This document shows, one piece after another, positions 1 through 11,463 of a DNA stretch of 64,000 nt. The position numbers and the translations under genes were made by a program. Each line of letters begins with the position of its first letter. The first letter of the stretch is position 1. The notes under the pieces were generated by a model, which was not told the origin of the DNA, ran no database searches, and saw nothing but the letters and a program-made list of their open reading frames with translations. The DNA is from Lophium mytilinum (taxonomy: Eukaryota > Ascomycota > Dothideomycetes > Mytilinidiales > Mytilinidiaceae). The stretch is taken from positions 264,391-328,390 of the forward strand of contig MU004203.1 in the NCBI GenBank assembly GCA_010093605.1, given 5' to 3'.

Positions 1-194
1 GTTGTGCAATCCTGGCAAAGCCTTGGAGCTTCCCGTCTGCTGACACAATTGGGCACGCTATCCAGAAGAGTGTAGAGTAGAAAAGAAGCTTCGTCTGAAG
101 GGAAGTGGGACGGGGGTGTGACAGAGATCTGCTTTGACCAGGATATCTGCAGTGAAGCGTCAGTAAGACCTTCATGCTAGAAAGTTCCCAATCC

Positions 195-833
195 TTACCT
201 GGTGAAATCTGGAACTGGATTCAAACTTCCATCTTTTCGATCTGAGGGTGTCAGGCCCGCCGGCATTCTCAATGGCGCCTCCTCATCCTCCGAGAGGGGA
301 TGTTCAGAGTGCAGAGATTCCCCTCTACACATATCCCTGATTTCGTTTGTATGCCTCTGCCCATCTCTTTGGCTGGTACCCAGCTTCCACTCGTCCGCTT
401 CTAGGAATTCAAACACCCAGATGTCGTAATCTGCCATATCTCCGTACACACGTTTGATCAAACGTTGGTCATCAAAACTCAAGGATTGGCGCCATTTTTC
501 GTAACACTCTGCTCTGAGTTCATGGCGTCTGACGCTTCTGAGAATCCTTGTCGAAACCTTTTCGTAAAAGCTTTGCCTCTTTGCCGACAACTTCCAGAGA
601 TAAGTTTGGCATCTTGCGTTGACCTCTGCGTTAGGCTTTGCAACTAACTCGTCCCAGAAGGCTGCGGATACATCGCAAGTCATTGTACGACAGCCAGGGT
701 CAGACTCCTCAAGCATATCAAAGTGTCCGTGTTGGTAGGAGTTGGTGGAGGGGGAGTCTCCGTGAGTATAGTCGGGAGGGCCGTTGAAGAGGGTCAGTTT
801 AGACATCATCTCGGGAGACTCAAGGATTTGCAT
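195..833 (-). CDS. Hypothetical fungal protein, possible 5' exon missing
   Basis: This is an open frame of 212 codons from the ATG at 833, reading leftward. I do not recognise a family. The protein is charged and mostly helical in look, with a central stretch rich in Arg, Glu and Trp (around residues 80-145) and an acidic, Pro-containing tail. No signal peptide or membrane segment is visible. The frame stays open upstream of 833 without another ATG. A short ATG-led piece lies further upstream on the same strand near 1062, and an acceptor-like CTAG falls just before 833, so a first exon there is possible. Composition is ordinary for the window. It could be a real species- or class-level gene, or a fragment. 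Confidence 0.45.
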   Translation of the reverse strand: MQILESPEMMSKLTLFNGPPDYTHGDSPSTNSYQHGHFDMLEESDPGCRTMTCDVSAAFWDELVAKPNAEVNARCQTYLWKLSAKRQSFYEKVSTRILRSVRRHELRAECYEKWRQSLSFDDQRLIKRVYGDMADYDIWVFEFLEADEWKLGTSQRDGQRHTNEIRDMCRGESLHSEHPLSEDEEAPLRMPAGLTPSDRKDGSLNPVPDFTR

Positions 834-1182
834 GCTCAGAGCTAGCAATTTTGAGTGATATTGTGGTGGAAAAAGTTGTCGTCGCAGGTAGCCTCGCTGC
901 TCACCTCGAGAGAAACCGGTCGAGGTCAGCCGCCCAGCCACCAGCCGCGCTGCGTTGGCAGTGCAGGCGATGCAAACTCATCACTTCGACTACAGCCTCA
1001 GCCTTCTCACCCTCAAACTCGACACCACGGTCCCATCTCGTTGATCTGAGCCTCAAGGGACATTTGAGCATCTATTATTTAGTCTTCTGGAGACGGTCCG
1101 CTTCGCAGTTCTTTGCCGACGAAGTCATCGTAGCTCCATCTATTTCACAGTACCCAAAAGGCGTTTCCGAGGGCATTACAAC
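834..1182. other. Intergenic, no clear feature
   Basis: This 349-base gap lies between two divergently read candidate genes. It may hold a small first exon of the leftward gene (ATG-led codons around 1017-1062) and the shared promoter. No TATA box, repeat or RNA gene was recognised. Confidence 0.3.
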
Positions 1183-2456
1183 ATGACGACTACACCTGAT
1201 CTCAGTTCAAGCTACCAGGTGGAATCGCAGGATGCTAGGTCCTTCTGTAAGACTGGACTAGTCTTCAACATCGTATGGCCAGAACCCGCGGGAAGAAAGC
1301 AGGATTCGACCGATAGCCAAATGTTGGCGAGGAGGTACAGTCTTCCTTTCACGAAACGAGCGATGATATGGAAAGTGTAGAGTTGGGTCGAATGCTAACA
1401 AGACGGGAGGACTAGATCGTCAGCTAGCGCCAACCCACGGCTCGGTCCAGTCCGCGGCGTACGAGCCTTCAACATCGTTAAATCAACACCCTCAGGATAT
1501 ATCACTTACCCGATACAAACATATCAAGCAGAAAGGCGCTCAAACTCAACCCGCCACGACCATGACGTGGTACACCACCATGGGCGACTGGAAAAATCGA
1601 CAAGGAACTGCCTTAGAGATGCCGCTAGGAGGCTAACTACCGCGCAGGCGTACGACTCCAGACTCATCGATAGCAGCAAGCACACACCCTTGAGGGAAGC
1701 CGATGGAGACACTTACCAGGCGGATAATGGCTACGGGGGTTTGTCGAATCACTGGGGTTTCGGGGGGCAATCTGCAGATGTCTACACACCAGGAGCAGAG
1801 GGTTTTCGAACAGCGATGTCAAAGGAAGTGATCCCAATCGTAGTAGCTTCTCTTGCTTGCATACTCAAAAGAAGCTACCGGAATGCCGAGCCGACTCGGA
1901 CGACTCCGAAGTCTGATCGAAATCTGGGCCATTGGCAGAGGGTTGGAAACAGCGATCATGCCGGATTTCGACCACGAGGCAGTTCAGCCCACGACACAGG
2001 CGGAAATTTCGACTCAATTCGCGTCTTCAGTACTACCCAAGATGGGAAATTGAGTGTTGGTCATCTCTCCAGTCGCAACGATACCAAAGCTAACAGTTAT
2101 CACAGTCCGCGTCTCTGTCACTCACTCGCCTCGTCACGTCCGCATTCAACAACGCCGGCCCTATAACACTCGTGATTGCCGCCGGGCTCTACATATTTGC
2201 CATTCTACTATACTGGCGCCAGCACGAGCGAGACATACATAAGTTAAAGTTCGTTGCTGGAGGCGTAGCCGCAGCCTTCGTGCTAGGCATTATACTAGGC
2301 AAGCCCACGAAAGACATTGTTGTGGACTACATGCCTTGGGGCATCATAGTCGGAATAATTCTGAGCTCTTTGTATCATTACGCGGCCAGGAAGATGTTCA
2401 GAGCCAGCGGAAACGCTGAAAAGAATGATATCTTGCTTGAACTAGGGCCCAATTAG
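1183..2456 (+). CDS. Predicted intron-rich membrane protein (two C-terminal TM segments)
   Basis: This is a candidate multi-exon gene. It starts with an ATG at 1183, and coding-like stretches then appear in alternating frames separated by short intron-like segments. One of these has a TGCTAAC branch site followed by CTAG at about 1355-1416, and another has GCTAAC followed by CGCAG before 1648. The last exon (about 2112-2456) is the most convincing. It encodes two hydrophobic segments, one beginning ITLVIAAGLYIFAILLYW and a second around GGVAAAFVLGIILG. A third hydrophobic stretch (VIPIVVASLACIL) lies near 1830-1865. I recognise no family. The middle exons are uncertain and the locus could also be decayed. 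Confidence is higher for the 3' exon than for the full model. Confidence 0.35.
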
Positions 2457-3253
2457 CCATTTAACCGGGGGCATGACGCTGCACAGAGAATGGCAAGCCC
2501 ATGCTCTTGCTCAGACGTGTTTCCAAGGACCATTGTCCGTAGTTCGAGGGCCTTGCGTTACGGGTGGACAAGCGGGTGGAGCCCTTTCTAGTGGTTGAAA
2601 CACTACAGTACTAGGACTTTCGTAAGTGCAAAACCGAAAGCCAAATGGGATTTTAGCGTATATTCATATGGAAGTTCATGAACGACAGATAGAGCTGGTT
2701 CTGCTATAGAAATTGATGCGTTCCTAGTTGCCGTTGAAAACTCCCGATAAAACCTCGAAGAAAACTTCTAACCTCGTTGTACTCGCCATACTGTGAATGA
2801 GGATAAAGGCGAAGACTTCACCTGAGGAAGCTGAATAGAGCGTGAATGGTAATGATGGCATCCTTAGTTCTTGCAGATGAGACTGAGTATGATAAGATTG
2901 CTTCATTTATTCTAAAAGTTAACCGCCCAGTAGTTTTCACCCCACACTCCTTATTCTCAGCCTATATATACTGGCCAGTTTGAACATGTTTCTCAGGAAA
3001 GTTGCTGAACCATTCACACTCAGCTAGGCCAGCCGAGCTCACCGTCACCTAGTGGCAAAGAGCGAGGACGCTCTCCACCATCCCTCCTACAGAGAGACCC
3101 TTTCCTTTTGCCATTATCATGAGCTTAGGGCAATCGGTTCGAATTGCGCTGAGGCTAGGCTTTTCTTTTGCGCGTTTACTTTTTTGTAGTGGATGGGTGT
3201 GGATTGAGTGGTAGAGGAATGCAAATGCGATAAAGAGATCGCGAATGACATTG

Positions 3254-3375
3254 AAATTAAACACCCAAATTAAACACCCAATTTAAACACCCAAATTAAA
3301 CACCCAAATTAAACACCCAAATTAAACACCCAAATTAAACACCCAAATTAAACACCCAAATTAAACACCCAAATT
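3254..3375. repeat. 13-bp minisatellite, nine units
   Basis: Nine head-to-tail copies of AAATTAAACACCC run from 3254 to 3370, followed by a partial AAATT. All units are identical except one with a single A/T change. The near identity suggests recent expansion or ongoing homogenisation. Confidence 0.95.
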
Positions 3376-3832
3376 GAAAATGATCGTTCGGTCACTGTAC
3401 GCAGCCATGTGATACCTCTGAGGGCTGATGAATGTGTTGTAAGAGTGGAAAGGGCTAAGATGATAGGGTTCTTATCTGTAGCTCAACTATGCTTCGGCTA
3501 GAACTACCATACGACACTCGGGGTTTTAGTGCGGCAGTCTTAGACGGCGCTAAGAGCTACCCCTTCCCAGCTTACCTTCGTACTCTCCAGGCTTTGAACA
3601 GACTCTTTCCCTTCCTCAATGTATATGCTCATGTCGGCTGGATCGCTATGATAGGCGCTAGAGGTCGTTCAAAGGCGTGTGCAGCCTATGGTCAGCGTCA
3701 TGTCAAATGCGAGTAGAATAGCACCATCGTTTTTCCTAAGAAATTGAACCTCAGACTCCAATATCTCCTGGCTTTCAACCCATCATTGACACTTCAGATG
3801 AGAGAAGACCAAATTATCTACGATGCGTCAAA

Positions 3833-3857
3833 GGTATCTACGATTGTAGTAGATACC
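3833..3857. repeat. Perfect 9-bp inverted repeat (hairpin)
   Basis: GGTATCTAC at 3833-3841 is followed by a 7-base loop and its exact complement GTAGATACC at 3849-3857. It lies in a gene-free stretch. It could be a terminator-like hairpin or chance. Confidence 0.5.
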
Positions 3858-4559
3858 GCGAGACGCGGATCGTTCACTTGGAGAGAATTCAACCGCATTC
3901 AGCACGGACAACAATGACGCTGGGGATCAGACTCTTGCACTTCACCAAGTGTTGAACACATTCACCCAATACCACGTCCAAAACTCTCTCATTCTCATTA
4001 TGTCCTATCCCAAACATGTCTTCGTTGCAGAACGATATCTGCGTTACGTATACTTTAGCGAATCTTCTGCTCGGAGCCGCCTACGACGGCAAAACGCGAA
4101 TCCGAACCACAGGACTAATTAGATGAAACAGTAGCGAGCACATACTTTCTCTCTCTTGCTAAAACTCACTTTAGAAGCCAGCATCGAGAAGATAGATTGG
4201 TCAAAAATGGCGTGGTGTTGTACGGAGTTGCATGGAGAGAGTTGCACACAGTACTGGCAGACGCCCATCAAAGCCAGACTCGCAACATGCTGATTCGGTC
4301 GTCACAGTGAGTTTTCTTGAAGTGAATGTATTGGGCATTGGTGTCGCTAAGCCATCTTCAAAGGATGAAATACGCGTCGCTAACACCCTCAGTTCCTCAT
4401 ATTGGACGAGCCAGATGAATAGCTAAGTCATTCCTTATCCGCTCATGAATCAGGCCGAGCTCTTCGAGTGCTAGGTATCTTCTCAAGGACTTTGCTAATA
4501 TCAAGGCGACGGAAGATTGTTGATTTGTCGACGCCGGCCAATCATTCGGCAATGACCAT

Positions 4560-6124
4560 TCATGATCGCAGGTTGGTCACAACAATCCACTTTAGCTTCC
4601 TCGCCTTCTTGCTGGCTTTCTCGTCCTTTTCTCGCTGCTTCTTGCTTTCCTTCGGCTTCGTTGTAGGGTACGCTTGGTCTAATGCTCCTTCTTTGTATCC
4701 GCTCATCTTCGGCTCCTTTCCCTCATACTTACGCAGAAGCTTCTCTCTCTTCTTCTCGACTTTCCCGATGTCTTTGCACCTGTCTTCTTCAGTCTTCCCG
4801 GCCTTCTTCGGCCCTTTACCGAGTGTCTTCTTCTGCGCCTTTAGATCTATTTGTTCAATTTCCAGTTCTAGCGCGTGCAGCTCGCGCTCGACTTTATCTG
4901 TCCGGGTGGGTTTGCCACTGTCGCTGGAATCTGAGCTGGACGAGCTCGAACTCGAGGTTCGGTTCAACTTGTCACGGTCCTTGGCCGCCTTTTTTTGGTT
5001 CTTGGCAATGGTCGCCTGGATCTGCTTCGCACTGAGCTTGTCGAGTACGTTTGACGGGGGAGCAGGAGGTGGGACGTCGAAAGTAAGCGGAGACATATGC
5101 GATGCTAAAGCTTGTAGACGGCGCTCTCGGATGGTGGTCGCATCTGAGTTGAGGTCCAGAGGCCTGCAGATCAGAGGTCAGTGCCATAATCCTCGAAATG
5201 GCATCCAAAGGTATTGAACTTGAACTACTTACAGCAGAACAGGCCCGTTGGCAGGGTATCCGACAACAGCAGCCAGCTCCTCATCGCCAACAAGCGAAGC
5301 CTTCAGCGCTCGCGGACCAAAATACTCCTTATTGACCCTCTCCATGAACATCTTCGTCCTCGTTATCGTCACGGCTGCAGTGCCTGCTCCAGCGGCAAGA
5401 CCAATGCCAGCGCTAGCTGCTTGCGCCCAGTGATGCGGACTGAGCATCATCAGCATCCCCTCACACCATCATATCGGGGAAGCAAGCTCACACAAGACCA
5501 ATCCCATTCCCAACAACATTCAAAGCCTGCAGCGGCGCCGGTGCTGCCTGTGCGATCGCCAACGCATCGATGAAAGCGACGAAGTGCTCGAGCTGGACGT
5601 CGTGGCTCTGCAGCGCGTAGCTGTAGGCCCGGGTGAACGGCATCGGGCGGCCTAGGCGGGGGATGTCAATCTGTGGGATTGCTACCGGCTTCTGAGGAGG
5701 CGGTGATTAGCAAAAGAATGGGTGTGGTAGAGATGTTACTGACAGCTAGCAGAGGCATGGGCGATAGAGGCGTTTGCGGGGGAGGTGGGAGCCAGGACAG
5801 CTTTTGGGCTACTATTTCCTCGTCGGAAGCCTCGATGACGGACGCCTCTGTTGGAGGGGTCTTCGTGTTCGTTGGTCTTGCACTCGACCGATGTTGGGAG
5901 CTTAGGAAGTATACTGGATCGCTTGCATGATGATGCTCTCCCGCCATTGGTGTTGATCTGTTTCTGGAAGACACAGTCGCGTAACTCCCGTTTTGCTGCC
6001 CTGGCGTTCCTCCTGCCTCACTCCCGCGAGATGTGGACGCAGCGTAGTAGCTAGGCGGTAGTTCTGAAGAGCTTGCCAAGGGAGCACCATATTGGTAAGT
6101 TTGTTCGGACATCGTGGGAACCAT
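4560..6124 (-). CDS. Conserved fungal hypothetical protein (four exons)
   Basis: Exons read leftward as 6124-5744, 5691-5492, 5439-5233 and 5163-4560, joined in frame to give 463 aa. A second ATG at 6112 (MSEQTYQYG) is an equally good start. The N-terminal third is low-complexity and Pro/Ser-rich. The central region (about residues 128-265) carries the block PQIDIPRLGRPMPFTRAYS, then a helix with HDVQLEHFVAFIDAL and a Gly/Ala-rich segment after PHHWAQAASAGIGLAAGAG. As far as I recall, this block marks a family of uncharacterised fungal proteins, possibly membrane-associated through the Gly/Ala helix. The C-terminal 150 residues are very basic and acidic, with a serine run and a lysine-rich coiled-coil-like tail. 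The function is not known. Confidence 0.8.
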
Positions 6125-6889
6125 AGGTATTCGGCGCGAGGGAAACGCAAAGCCAAAGGATCGATGGTTCTCACGTGCAGGCAATGGAGAGAGGGATTCA
6201 AGTGCTCATGTGCGTGTCTCAACGCACAGAAGCACGTCCGGAAGACTATCCTTATAGTACTCATCCTATGTCCGCAGCACTGGAGCTTACTTGCTTCCAG
6301 CCCTCGATCATTAGCCTTAGGGCTTCGACGATCATATCGCGAAATGCACTGAAGACAGCTTAGTGCATTGCTATATCTACAGTAGAATCTCTTCCGATGA
6401 CGTCTGGTCAGCTACACAAGCACTTCTGCAAGGTAGTGTCTTAGCGGCTGTGCCGTTTGGGTTTAACGTTGATCCCGAATAGGTCCATTTTTCGACGCTA
6501 ACTCGAACGTCCAAGCGCAGTCTAGTGTGTGCACGTCCCTTCTAACCTGTTTATCCAGTAAGAGCTGCCCTCGAGTTCTTTTCATATTTGGAATGCCAAC
6601 GTCTAGCATGCATGCTACCTTCTGACTGTATCAGCTCTCACGGATGAAACTATAGCGGCGGCCGCCTGACAGATTGCAGGGACTAGCGGATGAGAAAACA
6701 GTGTGTGAGGAGATAGTGGTAGACTCCGCATAGTATGAGACATCACGATTTCAATTCTTCCAGCTATTCCGATTATATAAAGAGATACATATCCGTTTCA
6801 AGCTGTGTGTTCAGAACACTGGATTATCTCTTCCCCTTGAGCCCGTTTCCACTCCTAAAATAGTAAAACTTCTCTCGATATAACAGCTT
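6125..6889. other. Intergenic between two leftward genes
   Basis: This 765-base gap holds the promoter of the four-exon gene and the 3' flank of the GPI-protein gene. A TATATAAAG string near 6775 faces rightward with no gene after it. No repeat or RNA gene was seen. Confidence 0.3.
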
Positions 6890-7549
6890 TTAAAGCGCAG
6901 CAACAACCCCCACGAAACCCGCCAGCATCCCCGCAACAGCAGCAAACGCAGTCTGCTGAGCCGCAGCACCTGTGCTCACCGCGCTGCTTCCCGAGGCGCT
7001 TGCAGTCGCCGCAGACGCCGCGCTTCCAGACGCCGACGTCGCAGCATCACCTCCAGACTTCGACGCCGCCGTCGCATGGCCTCCTGCTTTCGTCGTGGCT
7101 CCGCAGCTCGCAAGGCTCATCAACGCGGTGTTGGTCGGTAAAACGGTGGGCACACTCAGCGCACTCCCCGCACTCAACGTCGCCGCAAACGGACACGCCG
7201 TCTTGTACACCGACTCCCAGCTCTCCAGCTTCGCCGAGTTCGCCTTCGCCCAGGAGCTGAGCGCGCTGGTGTAGGAGGTGTATTCCGCGCCGGCGGAGCC
7301 CGTGATGGAGGGGATCTCGCAGGGGTTCGTCCAAGTGGCGAGAGCGGAGAGGACGGCGGAGGGGGCGGTGGGCACGGCCTGGAGGCTGGAGGGCAGGATG
7401 CAGGCGGAGGGGATGAGGGTGCTTAGGTCGATGGAGCTGGCATCTTGGCGTCTCTCGACTTGGCGGACTTGGATGACGTCTACTTTGGGATGGGGGGAGG
7501 CGAGGACGGTCGCGGTGAAGAGGGTAGTCAGGATGATTGTAGAACGCAT
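6890..7549 (-). CDS. GPI-anchored Ser/Ala-rich cell-wall protein
   Basis: This is a single exon of 219 aa from the ATG at 7549; the open frame extends further upstream, but MRSTIILTTLFTATVLASP is a clean signal peptide start. The mature part has four cysteines (ACIL, NPCEI, TACPF, ASCGA) spread over about residues 45-150, consistent with a small disulfide-bonded ectodomain. It is followed by a Ser/Ala/Thr/Gly-rich stalk (about 155-200) and a hydrophobic C-terminus ending AGMLAGFVGVVAAL, the usual layout of a fungal GPI-anchored wall or plasma-membrane protein. The exact family was not identified. The coding strand is C-rich at the 5' end and G-rich at the 3' end. A TATA-like ATATATTT lies about 130 bases upstream of the ATG on the coding strand. 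Confidence 0.85.
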   Translation of the reverse strand: MRSTIILTTLFTATVLASPHPKVDVIQVRQVERRQDASSIDLSTLIPSACILPSSLQAVPTAPSAVLSALATWTNPCEIPSITGSAGAEYTSYTSALSSWAKANSAKLESWESVYKTACPFAATLSAGSALSVPTVLPTNTALMSLASCGATTKAGGHATAASKSGGDAATSASGSAASAATASASGSSAVSTGAAAQQTAFAAVAGMLAGFVGVVAAL

Positions 7550-8208
7550 TTTGAATTGAGGTGAAGGAGTGGATATTAAAAACAAAGGAAGGAGTTGAAA
7601 GTTCAGTTTTAGCTAGAGGAGTTCTAGGAGAGGATTGAAGACTGCGTAGAGCGGGGGAGAAGGCGGAAAAGGGGAAATATATGTAGTGCTCTCCACATAG
7701 GAAAGAAATTGTCTAAGCGCCACGCTCCTCGCATAGCAAGTAGGCGAAGCCTTTTAGTGGCCGCAACTTTAAGCCATTGAAGCTTTTTTAGGCACATGGC
7801 TGCCTTGAGCTGAAGGAATCGTTTCCCTAATTTCGTATTTGGGCTGTTCAAGGGTGAAGCTGAAAAGTGTGGCGCCGCCCCTGCGTGAAACTAACCAACC
7901 GCCGCATCAGTCTTCGTCCACAACATAGCGAACGCAGTATTCTTTACGATTTGGCCGCGTGATAGTTTATTCTGAGGAGCTGGTTGTCATAACTATGCTG
8001 CGTTGCTTTCGGGATCGAATGAGTTGTACACGTTGCAAAGAAACCGACGAGTAGATAGTTATTGTGCAAAGTAGGTATTGCAAATGATGTCGAGGGGCTT
8101 TTCTAAAGTAGTTAGAGCCAACACTGCCCGCAGTTGGCGGCTGTTAACTCCCTTAGCCTGGTCGCGCCGATGTTTTAGCGTGAAACACGTCCATCTGTTT
8201 CTCAGGCC
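7550..8208. other. Divergent intergenic region
   Basis: This region separates the leftward GPI-protein gene from the rightward HET gene, so it should hold both promoters. The TATA-like ATATAT at about 7676-7682 would suit the leftward gene. Nothing else was recognised. Confidence 0.35.
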
Positions 8209-10581
8209 ATGGCGTCCGAATCTCTCTGCTCTCGATGCTCTGAACTACCATTTGAATCGCTTTTCTTTGGATCGTTTTCTCGCCATGATGAGCAGCTACC
8301 GCTCAAAATCCTACATGAGGTGTGGGAAACTAGCAATTGTCTGTTCTGTGGCCTCGTCAAAGATCTCCTCGGAGCACATTTCGGCACAGAATACATCGAG
8401 GCCAGGCTTGCGGATGGACACTATGCAGATATAATACTGTATCGCACGCCACTGGATGTATCATTCGATCGCTACAAACGCTCCACAGATGTCAATGTGG
8501 CGTGCTACCTCGCAGTCGGGTTTAGTACTCCAGACCATCTTATCGGCACACAGCCTTCGCTGTTCCGCCAGGACAGACAGCGAAATGACAACTTCAATCG
8601 GGATTGGGTGATGCCTTCGATATTCGCCATTGCGGATTCGGAAGATAAGATGACCAGGGGGCTTCCAGGCCGCTATGTGGATCGTGATAGAGTGGACTGT
8701 CAACTTATCAAGCGTTGGTACTCGGCTTGCTTGGGTTCTCATGAGGTTAACGATAAAGAGAGCTCTACCGAGTCATTCTCTTCATCACGTCCAAATTATC
8801 GCTCACATTTGCGAGTCATCGACGTGGAGGATGCATGCATTGTACCATGCCCACCGGACGCTCCCTACATAGCCCTGAGCTACCAATGGGGCGCAGATCA
8901 GAAAATCAAGTTGAAGAAAGAATCTCTAAAGATCATGACAACACCAGGCTTCTTTAACACGGCAGAGGGCGAACCGGCGCAAACCATTCGGGACACAATG
9001 ACCATGGTGCAGCAATTAGGGTACAGGTACGCATGGGTTGATGCCTTGTGCATTGTACAAGACGATGCCGAGAACGTCACTGAGAACGTGGATCGAATGG
9101 ATCAAGTCTACCAAGGAGCACATCTTGCTATCGTCGCAGCCGCTGGCCAAAATGCCTACCACGGCCTCCCAGGAGTCTCGACACCGCGGAACGAACATCA
9201 GCTACGCGTCCGCATCAAAGGTATCACGATCTGTAGTATGCTCGAGAACGCAAACGGGGCCATTACTTTCACGCGATGGAATACGCGTGGATGGACATAC
9301 CAAGAGCGGCTTCTCTCGAAGAGACTTGTTACGTTCACAACGTCTCAGGTATTTTACCAATGCGACCGGGGCTGTGACTATCAAGAACAGTATCATCACG
9401 CACCCGGCAGCGACTACACCCACACTATCCCCGATCCGCTCGCAAGGCTCGATTTCGAGAATCGAAATATCTGGGAAGTGTATGCCATTGCAGTCGCAGA
9501 GTACACCAGACGGTCCCTTACTGATCCACTGGACAAGCTGCGCGCTTTAAGCGGCATATTGAATTTCCTCGAGCAACCATTTGGCGCACCCTTCTTCTTT
9601 GGTATTCCTACTATACTATTCGATGTGGCATTACTTTGGAAGCCGTTTGGCCCTTACAGTCGTGGCAACTCGGCATTTCCTAGCTGGTCATGGGTTGGCT
9701 GGGATGGCGCTGTCGTCTATGAGTTGACGGACTATATGAGAAACATGTGCGAATGCGTTATCAGTCAAGCCGAGATAAAACCACTAGACCACCCATTTCG
9801 TATATGCTCCGATATCACTTCTGAGGCAAACATTCCGTCCCTAAATTTTGATACCTCAAAATGGCGCCGGAAATTTGACGAAGAAGAACTCACAGTTGAG
9901 TACGAAAATCTTGACCTAAGGTACTCGAAATACCGCTACCCACGTCCGCTCCCATTCCGACTCCCTAGTAGTCCGGATCGAAAATTCTTCTCGCACCCAT
10001 CATCGACAGTACTCAACATCTCCGCAAAAGTAGCAGAGTTCTGGTTGACCAACGAGCACTCCCTGATGGCAGATCCACTATTCGGTGTCAAAGCAGCGTG
10101 CAAACAAGGTGTCCACGAATTATGCTACCTCGCCATCCTAAACGACCAGCAACAGATAGCCGGCACAATCATAGTCAGCGGCGCCCTTTTGGGCCAACTA
10201 GCCAATAAGAAGCACAGATTCCTCGAACTCTCGCGCTCAACGCTGTATCGCATCGAGGATGACCCATCTTGGGATCCTGTCACGCACTCGTTCCAACACT
10301 GGCACAAACAAAAACCTTCAGTCAGAGTTGAGAATTTGAAGGAGGCTCCGAGAGTTTATGCTCGACCGGGACAGTCTTCATTTCTTGCGGATGATGACGT
10401 CGAGTCCAACGACGATTTTTTCGACAAAGAGTGCTTCAGCGATCGGGTGTTCTGGCCGGCGGTTAATGTTCTGTTGTTGTCGGAAGAGAAAGGAGGTGTT
10501 GTGGAGAGGCTGGGCGTTGGGAAGATACATATTGATGCTTTTGAGCCTGTTGCTGTACAAGAGCAGACACTCTTGGGATGA
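8209..10581 (+). CDS. HET-domain (heterokaryon incompatibility) protein
   Basis: This is an intronless 790-aa frame starting MASESLCSRC. The N-terminus has two CxxC pairs (CSRC, CLFC within the first 50 residues), often seen ahead of HET domains. The HET domain starts near residue 219 with YIALSYQWG. It continues through TIRDTMTMVQQLGYRYAWVD, ALCIVQDDAENV, the MDQVYQGAHLAIVAA block and the TRGWTYQERLLSKRLVTF block (about residues 365-380). In this family the domain mediates self/non-self recognition and triggers cell death after fusion of incompatible hyphae. The C-terminal 400 residues have no recognised domain. A partner NLR or other incompatibility gene is not adjacent, so the specific pathway is unknown. 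Confidence 0.93.
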   Translation: MASESLCSRCSELPFESLFFGSFSRHDEQLPLKILHEVWETSNCLFCGLVKDLLGAHFGTEYIEARLADGHYADIILYRTPLDVSFDRYKRSTDVNVACYLAVGFSTPDHLIGTQPSLFRQDRQRNDNFNRDWVMPSIFAIADSEDKMTRGLPGRYVDRDRVDCQLIKRWYSACLGSHEVNDKESSTESFSSSRPNYRSHLRVIDVEDACIVPCPPDAPYIALSYQWGADQKIKLKKESLKIMTTPGFFNTAEGEPAQTIRDTMTMVQQLGYRYAWVDALCIVQDDAENVTENVDRMDQVYQGAHLAIVAAAGQNAYHGLPGVSTPRNEHQLRVRIKGITICSMLENANGAITFTRWNTRGWTYQERLLSKRLVTFTTSQVFYQCDRGCDYQEQYHHAPGSDYTHTIPDPLARLDFENRNIWEVYAIAVAEYTRRSLTDPLDKLRALSGILNFLEQPFGAPFFFGIPTILFDVALLWKPFGPYSRGNSAFPSWSWVGWDGAVVYELTDYMRNMCECVISQAEIKPLDHPFRICSDITSEANIPSLNFDTSKWRRKFDEEELTVEYENLDLRYSKYRYPRPLPFRLPSSPDRKFFSHPSSTVLNISAKVAEFWLTNEHSLMADPLFGVKAACKQGVHELCYLAILNDQQQIAGTIIVSGALLGQLANKKHRFLELSRSTLYRIEDDPSWDPVTHSFQHWHKQKPSVRVENLKEAPRVYARPGQSSFLADDDVESNDDFFDKECFSDRVFWPAVNVLLLSEEKGGVVERLGVGKIHIDAFEPVAVQEQTLLG

Positions 10582-11463
10582 TCTTCGTATCTCGAAGGTG
10601 GCCATATACAATAGATAGGTCGAAGAACATCTGCAAAGTCTACTCCTCCATTCTCATTTCCCAGGTTTCTGCAATAGCAAATAGTACCGGTCTTGGGAAG
10701 CCGAGCACAGGGTCGCCGCGTTCCACGTTGGTAAAGCAGGATGGAACGTTACAGTTGCAGAATCACGTCCGTTTTCGGAGGACAGGCGCAAGCTTGCGGG
10801 CCTAGTTCGGGAAGAATCGCTTTCAATAAAAAGGCTCTGTGTTGAATCTCAAGCTGGAGAAATCACGGTGCAGAGGGCGTTTGCGTATATGCGCCCCATT
10901 AGAGCGGCTTCCTTTCCCCAGTCCTCGAGTGAGTCTTCGAGAATTCACAACGCTACGATCTATGAGTGGTGCAACCATGTTGATCTCAAGGCGGACGCTC
11001 GGGGACACCTAAGTTTGTCTCTAAAGTACTATTTATATGTTTATTCTTATATACTTGTCTTAATTAAGAATAAGTAGCAGACTTTAATTCCCATCTACAT
11101 AGGTAGACTAGATAAGTTGATGAACGGTATAGAATCAAGAGTTTCACTTCTCACTTTGTATACATTCATCACGTCGCTAGTTGAGCAAGTATGATTTTTA
11201 TTTTATTTTGGAAAAATTGCGTTTCCAGCTGCAAAACGCGCACCAGCACTGAGGTGTTCAAAACAAACCATGATCAGGCTGAGCTGGAGATGAATTATAT
11301 TGCATCTAAATCAGAATGATCTAGTGGGGTATTAAATACGACATTGAAGGGCTCTGTTGATTACAGGAATCAACAAGAGGGGTAAGGGACGAGAGGCTTC
11401 TAAGATCGAGCTTACAGGCCCGAATTTCACCAGGCCTCCCCCATCAACCCGTCCTCGACGACT
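10582..11463. other. Convergent intergenic region
   Basis: The 882-base gap lies between the 3' ends of the HET gene and the secreted Ser-rich gene. It is AT-rich around 11020-11350. Short open frames here look random. No repeat or RNA gene was seen. Confidence 0.35.

Larger units (their letters stand above)
2457..4559. other. 2.1-kb intergenic region with a minisatellite and a hairpin
   Basis: No gene of convincing length was found. Short open frames here (for example 3049-3264 minus and 3489-3716 plus) lack family resemblance and mostly start at non-ATG codons or inside the repeat. The region contains the 13-bp minisatellite at 3254-3375 and a perfect 9-bp inverted repeat at 3833-3857. Confidence 0.4.

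Noticed and set aside
4468-5217. 249-codon plus-strand open frame rich in Ser and Phe
   Set aside because: It is antisense to the last exon of the conserved four-exon gene, and its composition mirrors the Glu/Lys-rich tail.
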